Source of the DNA: an uncultured Lachnospiraceae bacterium
Lineage (GTDB): Bacteria; Bacillota; Clostridia; Lachnospirales; Lachnospiraceae
Length of the DNA: 64,000 nt
Direction of reading: 5' to 3'
NCBI GenBank assembly: GCA_900551895.1
Contig: URXX01000006.1
Span: 71,386-135,385 of the forward strand
Each line of letters begins with the position of its first letter. Position 1 is the first letter of the stretch. Positions 36,153 to 44,839 of the stretch are shown here, piece by piece. The notes below the pieces were generated by a model, which saw only the letters and a program-made list of their open reading frames with translations, did no database searches and was not told the origin of the DNA. The translations under genes were made by a program, and so were the position numbers.

Positions 36153-36192
36153 TTGACACAGTGCAAGAATGATACTATAATTACATTATAGT
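36153..36192 (+). promoter_or_regulatory. Promoter of the M24 peptidase gene with a palindrome over the -10
   Basis: TTGACA (36153-36158), 17-bp spacer, TATAAT (36176-36181). The perfect inverted repeat ACTATAAT-tac-ATTATAGT (36174-36192) covers the -10 and could be an operator for an unknown regulator. Confidence 0.6.
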
Positions 36193-36232
36193 GCAAATGA
36201 AAAGCACAATAAAACAGAGGAGGCATTACATA

Positions 36233-37318
36233 ATGGATGCAGGAAAAGTAAGTAGAATTTTAAAAGCAATGGAAGAGCAGGGAATGCCACAGATGATTAT
36301 TTCCGATCCTCCAAGTATTTATTATTTGACAGGAAAATGGATTCATCCGGGCGAAAGACTTTTAGCCCTTTACTTAAATGTGAACGGAGATCACAAATTA
36401 GTTATCAACAAATTATTCCCACAGGAAAAAGATCTTGGGGTAGATTTAGTTTGGTATGACGATATTGAAGACGGAGTAGAAATCTTAAGCAGATTTGTAG
36501 AGAAAGACAAACCAATCGGTATCGATAAAGTTTGGCCGGCAAAATTCTTATTAAGATTACAGGAATTAGGTGCAGGAAGTGAATTCCGCAACGGTTCTAT
36601 GATTGTTGACTATGTAAGAATGATCAAAGATGAGAAAGAACAGCAGTTAATGCGCGAAGCATCAGCAGCAAATGACAAAATCATGGAAGAATTAATTCCA
36701 TTGGTTGTTAAAGGATATACAGAAAAAGAATTAGATGCAATCGTTCGTGAAAAATATGCTGCAACAGGACATTCAGATGTTTCTTTCTCACCAATCACAG
36801 CATATGGTAAATCAGGAGCAGATCCACACCACGTAACAGACGATACAAAAGGAAAACGCGGAGATTCAGTTGTACTTGACATCGGCGGTATCTTAAATGA
36901 CTACTGCTCAGACATGACAAGAACAGTATTTATCGGTGAAGTATCTGACAGAGCAAGAGAAGTATACGAAGTAGTTAAAGAAGCACAGGCAAGAGGTATT
37001 GCAGCATCTAAACCTGGCAACAGAATGTGCGATGTAGACTTGGCTTGCAGAAACTACATTGAAGAAAAAGGTTTCGGACAGTACTTTACACACAGAACAG
37101 GTCACTCTATCGGTATGGAAGACCATGAATACGGAGATGTTTCTTCTGTAAACGAAGATATTATCAAAGTTGGACAGTGCTTCTCTATCGAACCGGGTAT
37201 TTATTTACCGGACGAAGGAATCGGTGTTCGTATCGAAGACCTTGTAATCATTACAGAAGACGGTTGCGAAGTATTAAATAACTTTACAAAAGACTTAATC
37301 GTAGTTCCTGAAGAATAG
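36233..37318 (+). CDS. M24-family metallopeptidase (Xaa-Pro aminopeptidase-like)
   Basis: 361 residues from ATG 36233 (AGAGGAGG 10 bases upstream). N-terminal creatinase-like domain (residues 1-125), then the pita-bread domain with the expected dinuclear metal ligands: Asp in VVLDIGG, Asp in CSDMTRT, His in HRTGHSIG, Glu in SIEPGIY and Glu in VRIEDL. It should remove N-terminal residues before proline in the cytoplasm (PepQ/PepP group; dipeptidase versus aminopeptidase not resolved). It is monocistronic, with its own promoter and terminator. Confidence 0.92.
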   Translation: MDAGKVSRILKAMEEQGMPQMIISDPPSIYYLTGKWIHPGERLLALYLNVNGDHKLVINKLFPQEKDLGVDLVWYDDIEDGVEILSRFVEKDKPIGIDKVWPAKFLLRLQELGAGSEFRNGSMIVDYVRMIKDEKEQQLMREASAANDKIMEELIPLVVKGYTEKELDAIVREKYAATGHSDVSFSPITAYGKSGADPHHVTDDTKGKRGDSVVLDIGGILNDYCSDMTRTVFIGEVSDRAREVYEVVKEAQARGIAASKPGNRMCDVDLACRNYIEEKGFGQYFTHRTGHSIGMEDHEYGDVSSVNEDIIKVGQCFSIEPGIYLPDEGIGVRIEDLVIITEDGCEVLNNFTKDLIVVPEE

Positions 37319-37331
37319 GAATTGCTAAAAT

Positions 37332-37382
37332 AAAAAATACGTCTTGTTGAAAGGAAAACTTTTAACAAGGCGTATTTTTTAT
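37332..37382 (+). terminator. Terminator after the M24 peptidase
   Basis: A long hairpin AAAAAATACG.CTTGTT...AACAAG.CGTATTTTTT. The A/T-rich arms make it a likely bidirectional terminator for the convergent gene. Confidence 0.88.
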
Positions 37383-37390
37383 TCATGGAA

Positions 37391-37933
37391 TTAATGCAGT
37401 GAAATGCTGTTATTCTCAGATTTTAAGCAGATATAATCGGCAACAAGAGCGATAAATTCTGAATTTGTAGGACGTCCGGAGTCGGCACTTACAGTATAAC
37501 CGAAGAAATGATTTAACACATCCATATTTCCTCTTGACCATGCAACTTCAATGGCGTGACGTATGGCTCGTTCTACTCTGCTCGGTGTTGTGTGATTTTT
37601 TGAAGCAACCTCCGGATAAATTACTTTCGTAATTGCGGTGATACTGTCCGGATCCGTGATTGCCAGAGAAATGGCGTCTTTCAAATAACGGTATCCCATG
37701 ATATGCGCGGGAACACCGATTTCGTGAATGACAGAAGTAATTTGAGAAGTTAAGGTATTATCATTTGTCTGCTGAACCTCGTCCGTTTCTAAAGATTTTC
37801 CTTTACTTAATCTGCTTAACAGTTCCATGATGCTATCTTTAGAAATTTCAAGATTTAATTGAATAATGCAAGGTTCATTACTCTGCAGTTGACCGTTTAG
37901 CGCTGTGGCAACTGCGGTGTTTAGTTTTAACAT
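37391..37933 (-). CDS. Spo0A C-terminal-domain protein lacking the receiver
   Basis: 180 residues from ATG 37933 (GAAAAGGAGAG upstream). Residues about 75-175 match the Spo0A effector domain closely: SVIHEIGVPAHIMGYRYLKDAI, VIYPEVASKNHTTPSRVERAIRHAIEVAWSRG and FFGYTVSADSGRPTNSEFIALVAD. The phosphoacceptor receiver domain is absent and replaced by a 70-residue N-terminal part of different sequence (LKLNTAVATALNGQLQSNEPCIIQLNLEISKDSIMELLSRL). It could bind 0A boxes without phosphorylation control, or heterodimerise with full-length Spo0A. Such stand-alone proteins occur in Lachnospiraceae, but their targets are not known. Confidence 0.88.
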   Translation of the reverse strand: MLKLNTAVATALNGQLQSNEPCIIQLNLEISKDSIMELLSRLSKGKSLETDEVQQTNDNTLTSQITSVIHEIGVPAHIMGYRYLKDAISLAITDPDSITAITKVIYPEVASKNHTTPSRVERAIRHAIEVAWSRGNMDVLNHFFGYTVSADSGRPTNSEFIALVADYICLKSENNSISLH

Positions 37934-38122
37934 AATACTCTCCTTTTCTGTTGAAAATGAAATTTCCAACGTGTTTTCTTTCATTTATTTATTATAGAGC
38001 AAAAAAAGACAACACACCATGACGATTCTTGGCATTATTTGTTAAAATATTGGGATAAATGAAAATAGGTGGAATTTTTTGTAAAACAAAGGTATAATAC
38101 AAAAAAACAGGGGGAAAAAGGA

Positions 38123-39544
38123 ATGGAAACAGAGAAAATTATTTCATATTTTAAGGAACTTTCATCTATCCCAAGACAATCGGGAGATGAGAAAGCGGTA
38201 AGCGATTATCTTGTAAATTTTGCAAGAGGGTTGGGGCTTTGGGCCAAACAGGATAAAGATTATAATGTACTTGTGAAAAAGCCGGCAACGGCGGGAATGG
38301 AAAAACGGGATACGATTATTTTGCAGGGGCATATGGATATGGTATATGTTGTTGCAGCAGATACAAATCATGATTATCAGGACGGCATTGAAGTCATTGA
38401 TGACGGTGAATTTCTCCATGCAAACGGAACGACTTTGGGTGCGGATAATGGAATTGCGATTGCGTACGGAATGATGCTTATGGCATCGGAAGATATTCCG
38501 CATCCGCCGTTGGAATTTATTTTTACCGCTAAAGAAGAGATTGGGCTTCTCGGCGGTGCGTCTGTGGATATTTCGGAATTAGAAGGAAAGAGAGTTATTA
38601 ATCTGGACTCGGAAGAAGAGGGAATGTTTTGCAGCGGCTGTGCAGGAGGCGTGGGAGCGTGCATTAAACTTCCTATAGAAAGAGAAAAAACAGAAACACT
38701 GTCTGTTCCGCTTCATATTTATATGGGCGGATTAAAGGGCGGACATTCTGGTATGGAAATTCAACTGGAGAGAGGAAATGCAATTCAGTTGTTCGGAAGA
38801 TTGTTACAACGTCTGGAAAGGTATCATGCAAAAATAGGCAAAATCGAGTCTGTCGGAAAATTCAATGCGATTGCAAGCGCAGGAAATATATTGTGCTATG
38901 TGAACAGGGAAGCGGTTTCTAAAGTAAAAGAAGAGATTGCGGAATTGGAAAGAGAATTGAAAAATGAATTGTCGCCTGCTGATGATATAGAAATTGTTGT
39001 CAGAGAGGAAAAGACAGTATCAGATTGCGAAGTGTTTACAGAAAAGACAACAGATACATTGAAGAAGTTTTTAATACTTATGCCACAGGGGGTTATGCAT
39101 ATGTCTTCTGCGGTTGAGGGACTTGTGCAGACTTCGGTAAATACAGGGTGTATGGAGGAAGCCGACGGTTGTCTGTTGTTCCATTCGGCGCTTAGAAGTT
39201 CGGTGGAAACACAGAAACAGTTTTTAGTCAGCCAAATACAGACAATAGTTGATGTTTTAGGAATGGAGTGTGAATGGTCCGGCGAATATCCGGGCTGGCA
39301 ATATAGAGAAACTTCAAAACTACGTGAAATTGCCACAGAGAAATATAAAGAATTATTTGGGAAAGAGCCAAAAATCGAGGCGGTACACGCAGGATTGGAA
39401 TGCGGATATTGGGCGGAGAAAATAAAGGACGCTGATATTCTGTCCATAGGTCCTGATATGATTGATGTGCATACGCCGAATGAGAGAGTTGCAAAACAGT
39501 CTATTGCACATGTGTGGGAGTTGCTGAAAGCGATTTTATCTTAG
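38123..39544 (+). CDS. pepD: Aminoacyl-histidine dipeptidase PepD-like (M20)
   Basis: 473 residues from ATG 38123 (GGGGGAAAAAGGA upstream; a TATAAT at 38095-38100 supports this start). M20 zinc ligands are seen in GHMDMVYV, GADNGIAIAYG and the catalytic EEIGLLG, with HAGLECGYWAE and DVHTPNERV near the end. The insert containing LKGGHSGMEIQLERGNA is the dimerisation lid typical of PepD. It hydrolyses X-His and other dipeptides in the cytoplasm, consistent with peptide import genes elsewhere in the window. Confidence 0.93.
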   Translation: METEKIISYFKELSSIPRQSGDEKAVSDYLVNFARGLGLWAKQDKDYNVLVKKPATAGMEKRDTIILQGHMDMVYVVAADTNHDYQDGIEVIDDGEFLHANGTTLGADNGIAIAYGMMLMASEDIPHPPLEFIFTAKEEIGLLGGASVDISELEGKRVINLDSEEEGMFCSGCAGGVGACIKLPIEREKTETLSVPLHIYMGGLKGGHSGMEIQLERGNAIQLFGRLLQRLERYHAKIGKIESVGKFNAIASAGNILCYVNREAVSKVKEEIAELERELKNELSPADDIEIVVREEKTVSDCEVFTEKTTDTLKKFLILMPQGVMHMSSAVEGLVQTSVNTGCMEEADGCLLFHSALRSSVETQKQFLVSQIQTIVDVLGMECEWSGEYPGWQYRETSKLREIATEKYKELFGKEPKIEAVHAGLECGYWAEKIKDADILSIGPDMIDVHTPNERVAKQSIAHVWELLKAILS

Positions 39545-39550
39545 AGAAAC

Positions 39551-39596
39551 AGAGTCTGTCTGATGTTGTGAAAACAGTGGACAGGCTCTATTTTTG
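39551..39596 (+). terminator. Terminator after pepD
   Basis: AGAGTCTGTC paired with GACAGGCTCT (one G-U pair), then ATTTTTG. Confidence 0.82.
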
Positions 39597-39628
39597 TGTC
39601 AAAATATAAAACTAAAGGAAAAAGTGAG

Positions 39629-41476
39629 ATGGAGAAAAAACGAAAGCGAAAATCTTCCATAAGAAATCTTATTTTAGTTCTCGTGATTATGTGCTGGGTA
39701 TTGCCTGTTGTTGCCGTATTTATATTTACAGCACTTTCATATCGAATGGAAATTACGAAACGAACGGACGCTATGATAGAAAATGAAATGCAGAACATTT
39801 CCTCTCTTGTGTCGGGAAGACTTGATGATTTAATAGAAAGTTGTCTGCAAATTTCTTATGAGAGAAGTTGCGAGAAAGCGTGGAGAGATTACAAAAAGGG
39901 GATTAAAACAAAGACCGAGTTTATCGATACGATTACAATTTTATCGAAGCAACAGTTTAATTTGGACAGAAGATTTAAAATGTTTACCTTTTATGAGGCG
40001 GACATTCCCCATATGATTGTCTATAATGCAAAAGTAAAACATCAGTTTGATGAATATATAGAAGAAATAGAACCGGAGATTGAAAAAATCCGTAGAGAGA
40101 ATACGTCTGAAGTACAACTGCGTATCATTAATGGCAGAGTGTTTATTATCCGTAATCTGTATACTGTGTTTGACTATCAAAAATATGGAACACTTGTGGC
40201 GGAAGCAGATGTAAAAAAGTTATTTCACGGGTTAGAAATCGGGGATGAAGAAAATGTTGCACTGAGTATAGGTGGAAATTACAATTTGGTGCAGGTACAC
40301 GGAAAGGTTGGAGAAAAAAAGCAGAGGGCTGTTATCCGAAAAATATTTCGTCAATACAACAAATCAAAGGGGGATGAACTGCTTTTAGTAAAAGACAGAG
40401 AATACAATGCATATCTCAATTTTAAAGAATACAATTACTATAATATGGGTGTGCTGTTTCTTGTGAGTTCGGAGGAAGTTTATTCTGGATTGTACGAGTT
40501 TTATCGGGTGATTACCATTATATTTATCGCAATGTTTCCGGTAATGATGGGGATATTCTATTTTCTGCAAAAGCAGATAGGCAATCCTATTCACGAACTT
40601 GTCCGCGTATCGAAGGTAATTGAAGGGGGAGAACTGGGGGCGGTTCTTGAAACGGATAATATGCCGAATAAAGAATTCGATTATCTTGTGGATTCCTTCA
40701 ACAATATGTCAAAGAAAGTAAAATATTTATTTGACTGTGCTTACGATGAAAAAATGGCGAGAAAAGACGCAAAAATTTTAGCGCTGCAGACACAGATTAA
40801 CCCACATTTTATTAATAATACATTGGAAATGATGAATTGGCAGGCGAGAATGAGCGGAGATATTGCCGTTTCTGAAATGATTGAGGCATTGGGAACGGTC
40901 ATAGATTATAGAATGAACCGAGAAAATCAAAAACTGACAGCGCTGAGAGAAGAATTAAAGTGTTCGGAAGCGTATCTGTTTATTACGCGAAAAAGATTTG
41001 GACAAAGACTTGATTTTGAGCAGGAAATAGACGAATCTGTGCTGGACGTAAAAGTCCCGAGACTTGTGTTACAGCCTGTTTTGGAAAATGCGGTTGTACA
41101 TGGGATTGAACGTGTAAAAAAAGGGATTATCAAAATACGAATTTATCGGGAAGAAGATAAAGTTTTTCTTGAAGTTGTCAATTCATCGGGGAAAGTGACT
41201 GTGGAAGAGAGGGAGAAAATCCGTAAGATTTTATACGGACCTCCGGAAGAAGTAAAGGGTGTCGGAAAGCATACCTCTCTCGGGCTGCGTAATGTAAATG
41301 AGAGAATTAAACTGATTTACGGTCAGGATTATGGATTGGATATGGATATTGACGAAGAGCATACAAGTTTCAAAATTGTTATTCCGTATGAGTGGAAGCC
41401 GGAAGATGAGGAGGAAACAAAACAACGTGTGCAAATTGAAATGTGGAAAAAGAGGGAGGAGGAAGAACGGAAATGA
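39629..41476 (+). CDS. YesM-family sensor histidine kinase
   Basis: 615 residues from ATG 39629 (AAAGGAAAAAGTGAG upstream). Membrane helix 1 (LILVLVIMCWVLPVVAVFIFTAL) is followed by an extracellular sensor domain of about 250 residues, helix 2 (IITIIFIAMFPVMMGIFYFL) and a HAMP domain. The His-kinase motif of the YesM/LytS class (QTQINPHFINNTLEMMNW) and the HATPase boxes (QPVLENAVVHG, LGLRNVNERI) follow. It should phosphorylate the YesN-type regulator two genes downstream. The gene between them is a solute-binding lipoprotein that overlaps this gene (ATGA). Confidence 0.93.
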   Translation: MEKKRKRKSSIRNLILVLVIMCWVLPVVAVFIFTALSYRMEITKRTDAMIENEMQNISSLVSGRLDDLIESCLQISYERSCEKAWRDYKKGIKTKTEFIDTITILSKQQFNLDRRFKMFTFYEADIPHMIVYNAKVKHQFDEYIEEIEPEIEKIRRENTSEVQLRIINGRVFIIRNLYTVFDYQKYGTLVAEADVKKLFHGLEIGDEENVALSIGGNYNLVQVHGKVGEKKQRAVIRKIFRQYNKSKGDELLLVKDREYNAYLNFKEYNYYNMGVLFLVSSEEVYSGLYEFYRVITIIFIAMFPVMMGIFYFLQKQIGNPIHELVRVSKVIEGGELGAVLETDNMPNKEFDYLVDSFNNMSKKVKYLFDCAYDEKMARKDAKILALQTQINPHFINNTLEMMNWQARMSGDIAVSEMIEALGTVIDYRMNRENQKLTALREELKCSEAYLFITRKRFGQRLDFEQEIDESVLDVKVPRLVLQPVLENAVVHGIERVKKGIIKIRIYREEDKVFLEVVNSSGKVTVEEREKIRKILYGPPEEVKGVGKHTSLGLRNVNERIKLIYGQDYGLDMDIDEEHTSFKIVIPYEWKPEDEEETKQRVQIEMWKKREEEERK

Positions 41477-42750
41477 ACGGAAAGCGAATATTGACTCTCG
41501 CTGTTGTCTGTACGTCTGTTTTATTACTGATTGTCGGTTGTAAAGGAAGAGTGGAAGAAAAAGTGGAGGAGGAAATCGTTTTGAAAACGGTTTCCATGTT
41601 TGGGGGAACGACTCCAAGTGCAAAAATATATCAGGATATTAACGAGAAGTTTATGAAAAAATATGAAAATGTCACCATAGAGGACGATTCACAGATTTGT
41701 GACGAGGAATGGAAAACGAAGGTGGCTGTCAGTTTTGCGGTTGGAAATGAACCCGATGTTATTCAGTTTTTTACGGATTCGGCAGCAGAGTCTATTTTAG
41801 CGACGGATAAACTTGTATCGTTGGAGGAAATTCAAAAAGAATATCCCGAATACGCAGAAGATACACTTGATACGGCGCTGGAGGCAGTGAGAAATAAAGA
41901 CGGGGTGATAAGAGCCGTACCGACAACGGGGTACTGGGAAGGGCTGTTCTGTAACAAAGAACTGTTTGATAAATACAATGTGAAACTTCCGACAGACTGG
42001 GAGTCATTTGTGAAAGCGGTTCACATTTTCAAGAAAAATGGAATTGTTCCAGTAGCGGTGTCTTTAAATCATATGCCGCATTATTGGATAGAACATTTAC
42101 TTTTGTATACGGCGGGGGAAGAAGAATATGCTGTTGTTCCCGAAAAAGCGCCGGAAACATGGGTAAAAGCATTTGGAACATTGAAAGAATTGAGAGATAT
42201 GGGGGCATTTCCGGAAGATACGGATATATTTGCCGATAGTTGTGCCATACAATTTTTTCAGGAAGGGAAAGCGGCAATGCAGCTGGAGGGTTCTTGGTAT
42301 GTAAGCAGTCTTGTGGAAGCGGGGATGACAGATAAAGTGACTGTAGTTGCATTTCCGGGTGTGAAAGAGCAGAAAGCACAAAAAGGAGCGCTGATTACCG
42401 GTATTTCCTCAGGATTTTATATTACAAAAAAAGCGTGGGAAAATCCGGAAAAAAGAGAATTGGCAGTGCGTTTTGTGGAAGCGCATACAACGAAAAAATC
42501 GTTGGAAAGGTACTGGGGCGGAAACGGAATCGCTACATTTAAAGGAAGTACAAATAAAGGGCTATCGTTTCTTGTGGAGAGTGGGAAAACATTAAGTGAC
42601 GGGGCGGCTTCGCTAAACCAACCTACGGATTCCCGTATTTGTCCCGAAGCGTACAAGATGATTATCGAAGGAGCGGCGGACATATCGACAGGAGAAAAAG
42701 ATGCTAAGATGTTGTTGGACGAGGCGCTGCAGTTGGAACGGGAACGATAA
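41473..42750 (+). CDS. Extracellular solute-binding lipoprotein of the sugar ABC type
   Basis: 425 residues from ATG 41473, overlapping the kinase stop as ATGA, with GAGGGAGGAGG upstream. The signal peptide has a lipobox (LLLIVGCK). The body is a family 1 sugar-binding-protein fold (TVSMFGGTTPSAKIYQDINEKFMKKY, DVIQFFTDSAAESI, ATTGYWEGLFCNKELFDKY-like segment, QFFQEGKAAMQLEGSW). No ABC permease is encoded anywhere near, so it may act as a ligand-presenting partner of the adjacent kinase rather than as a transporter subunit, or share a permease located elsewhere. Confidence 0.88.
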   Translation: MNGKRILTLAVVCTSVLLLIVGCKGRVEEKVEEEIVLKTVSMFGGTTPSAKIYQDINEKFMKKYENVTIEDDSQICDEEWKTKVAVSFAVGNEPDVIQFFTDSAAESILATDKLVSLEEIQKEYPEYAEDTLDTALEAVRNKDGVIRAVPTTGYWEGLFCNKELFDKYNVKLPTDWESFVKAVHIFKKNGIVPVAVSLNHMPHYWIEHLLLYTAGEEEYAVVPEKAPETWVKAFGTLKELRDMGAFPEDTDIFADSCAIQFFQEGKAAMQLEGSWYVSSLVEAGMTDKVTVVAFPGVKEQKAQKGALITGISSGFYITKKAWENPEKRELAVRFVEAHTTKKSLERYWGGNGIATFKGSTNKGLSFLVESGKTLSDGAASLNQPTDSRICPEAYKMIIEGAADISTGEKDAKMLLDEALQLERER

Positions 42751-42838
42751 TAATAAAATTTTGACAAATGTTAAAGGTGTCTATATAATAGAGCGGTAAA
42801 GACATGGGAAGGGTAAGACTTAAACAGAGGTGTGAGAA

Positions 42839-43567
42839 GTGTACAAAGTGATGATAATCGACGACGAACCTATCATTGTGGAGGGGTTGTCCAAAAGTAT
42901 TTCGTGGGAGAAATGGAACTGCGAAGTTGTGGCAACTGCTAATGACGGGTGCGAGGGGAGAGAATTGATTCAGAAGTATAAGCCTAACATGATATTCTGT
43001 GATATTTCCATGCCGGAATTGGACGGACTGACGATGATTGCAGGATTGGAATCAGAGTTTGAAGATATGGAAATCAGTATATTGACGGGATACAGAGATT
43101 TTGATTATGCGCAGCAGGCGGTAAATTTGGGCGTAACAAGATTCTTGCTGAAACCGTCAAGTATGAAAGAGATAGAAGAAGCGGTAGAAACAATGACGGA
43201 AAATTTAAAGAAAAAACATATTTTAGTCGAACCGCACGAGACAGCAAATTCTTTTATTGTAAAAAATGCTATGAAATATATTGATGAACACTATAGTGAA
43301 AAACTGACTTTGCCGGAAGTTGCGGAGAAGACCTACGTCAGCCAGTGGCATCTGAGCAAACTGTTGAATAAAGAGATGAAGAAAAGTTTTTCGGAAATTT
43401 TAAATGAGATAAGAATTAAACGTGCAAAAAAACTGTTGGAAGATTCTTCACTTCGCATAGGCGACGTGGCGAGAGAAGTTGGTTTTCTTGATTTTGCTCA
43501 TTTTTCAAGAGTGTTTAAAAAAGTGGAAGGAATTTCAGCCAACGAGTATAGGAATCATATGGATTAG
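42839..43567 (+). CDS. YesN/AraC-family response regulator
   Basis: 242 residues with GTG start (AGAGGTGTGAGAA upstream). The N-terminal receiver has the acidic pair IDDE, phosphoacceptor Asp in FCDISMPELDG and the lysine in FLLKPSS. The C-terminal AraC domain (residues about 140-242) has two helix-turn-helix units (LTLPEVAEKTYVSQWHLSKLLNKE and LRIGDVAREVGFLDFAHFSRVFKK). It is the partner of the YesM kinase and probably controls carbohydrate-uptake genes elsewhere, since none are adjacent. A strong terminator follows. Confidence 0.93.
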   Translation: MYKVMIIDDEPIIVEGLSKSISWEKWNCEVVATANDGCEGRELIQKYKPNMIFCDISMPELDGLTMIAGLESEFEDMEISILTGYRDFDYAQQAVNLGVTRFLLKPSSMKEIEEAVETMTENLKKKHILVEPHETANSFIVKNAMKYIDEHYSEKLTLPEVAEKTYVSQWHLSKLLNKEMKKSFSEILNEIRIKRAKKLLEDSSLRIGDVAREVGFLDFAHFSRVFKKVEGISANEYRNHMD

Positions 43568-43569
43568 TA

Positions 43570-43597
43570 AAAAAGTAGGAGAAACCCTACTTTTTTG
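43570..43597 (+). terminator. Terminator after the yesN-like gene
   Basis: AAAAAGTAGG-agaaac-CCTACTTTTT with a T-run. Confidence 0.9.
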
Positions 43598-43608
43598 CGT
43601 ATATGGGG

Positions 43609-43637
43609 TTGACTTTTAGGAAAGTTAGTAATAAACT
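43609..43637 (+). promoter_or_regulatory. Putative str operon promoter
   Basis: TTGACT, 17-bp spacer, TAAACT, about 100 bases before rpsL. Confidence 0.5.
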
Positions 43638-43735
43638 GATTAAGTACGCATAAAAACGTAGTTTTTTTAGTGCGTATAAATGAAAGAGTAACTAATACTC
43701 GGCAACCAAAACAGTATTCATAGGAGGTGAAAGGA

Positions 43736-44155
43736 ATGCCAACATTCAATCAGTTAGTAAGAAAAGGACGTCAGACAGCTGTTAAAAAATCTACAGCACC
43801 AGCTTTACAGAAGGGATACAACTCTTTAAGAAAGAAAGCAACTGACGCTTCTGCACCACAGAAAAGAGGTGTTTGTACTGCAGTTAAGACAGCAACACCT
43901 AAAAAACCTAACTCAGCGCTTAGAAAGATCGCCAGAGTTCGTCTTTCTAATGGTATCGAAGTAACAAGTTACATTCCGGGAGAAGGACACAATCTTCAGG
44001 AACATAGCGTTGTTCTTATCCGTGGTGGTAGGGTAAAAGACTTACCAGGTACAAGATACCACATCGTACGTGGAACACTTGATACAGCAGGTGTTGCAAA
44101 AAGACGTCAGGCTCGTTCTAAATACGGTGCTAAGAGACCAAAAGACGCAAAATAA
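43736..44155 (+). CDS. rpsL: 30S ribosomal protein S12
   Basis: 139 residues from ATG 43736 (TAGGAGGTGAAAGGA upstream). It carries the universal S12 segments TPKKPNSALRKIARVRLSNG and RGGRVKDLPGTRYHIVRGTLD. Both lysines linked to streptomycin sensitivity are wild type. It decodes at the A site in the 30S subunit and is the first gene of rpsL-rpsG-fusA-tuf. The 196-base gap to rpsG holds no recognisable gene. Confidence 0.98.
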   Translation: MPTFNQLVRKGRQTAVKKSTAPALQKGYNSLRKKATDASAPQKRGVCTAVKTATPKKPNSALRKIARVRLSNGIEVTSYIPGEGHNLQEHSVVLIRGGRVKDLPGTRYHIVRGTLDTAGVAKRRQARSKYGAKRPKDAK

Positions 44156-44351
44156 AACAAAGTAACTAGAATCGTTATCACAAACAGAACTATGATTCCT
44201 GTAGGTTGCGGGTTAGGAATACAGTCCCCGCACGATAACACATGCCAATGAATAAGGCGTTTCATATTTCATAGAGAGACACATGTGAGTACCGATGAAT
44301 TAATTTAACAGAAACGAAAGTTTCAAGAACATGATTAAGGAGGGAAGGACC

Positions 44352-44822
44352 GTGCCACGTAAAGGACATACACAAAAAAGAGACGTATTAGCGGATCCAA
44401 TGTACAATAATAAAGTGGTTACAAAACTTATCAACAACATTATGTTAGACGGTAAGAAAGGTGTAGCACAGAAAATTGTATACGGAGCATTTGAAAGAAT
44501 TGCTGAAAAATCTGACAAACCAGCTATCGAAGTATTTGAAGAAGCGATGAACAATATCATGCCAGTACTTGAAGTAAAAGCAAGACGTATCGGTGGAGCA
44601 ACATATCAGGTTCCTATCGAAGTAAGAGCGGACAGAAGACAGGCATTAGCACTTCGTTGGATTACATTGTATTCTCGTAAAAGAGGAGAGAAAACAATGG
44701 AAGAAAGATTAGCAAACGAACTTCTTGATGCAGCAAACAATACAGGTGCATCTGTGAAGAAGAAAGAAGACATGCACAAAATGGCAGAAGCAAATAAAGC
44801 ATTTGCTCACTACCGTTTCTAA
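44352..44822 (+). CDS. rpsG: 30S ribosomal protein S7
   Basis: 156 residues starting at GTG 44352, chosen because S7 begins (M)PRKGHTQKRDVLADPMYNNK and AAGGAGGGAAGG sits just upstream. It contains the conserved RRIGGATYQVPIEVRADRRQALALRWI. It nucleates assembly of the 30S head. In the str operon, 17 bases before fusA. Confidence 0.98.
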   Translation: MPRKGHTQKRDVLADPMYNNKVVTKLINNIMLDGKKGVAQKIVYGAFERIAEKSDKPAIEVFEEAMNNIMPVLEVKARRIGGATYQVPIEVRADRRQALALRWITLYSRKRGEKTMEERLANELLDAANNTGASVKKKEDMHKMAEANKAFAHYRF

Positions 44823-44839
44823 TATAGGAGGAAAAAGTC

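Noticed and set aside
43611..43640. A GTTAG-containing sequence before rpsL as another DtxR-type operator
   Set aside because: The second arm (ACTGA) does not match CTAAC at the right spacing.
44156..44351. The rpsL-rpsG gap as an RNA gene or riboswitch
   Set aside because: No tRNA-like fold or known riboswitch core was recognised. It looks like an ordinary, somewhat long intra-operon spacer.
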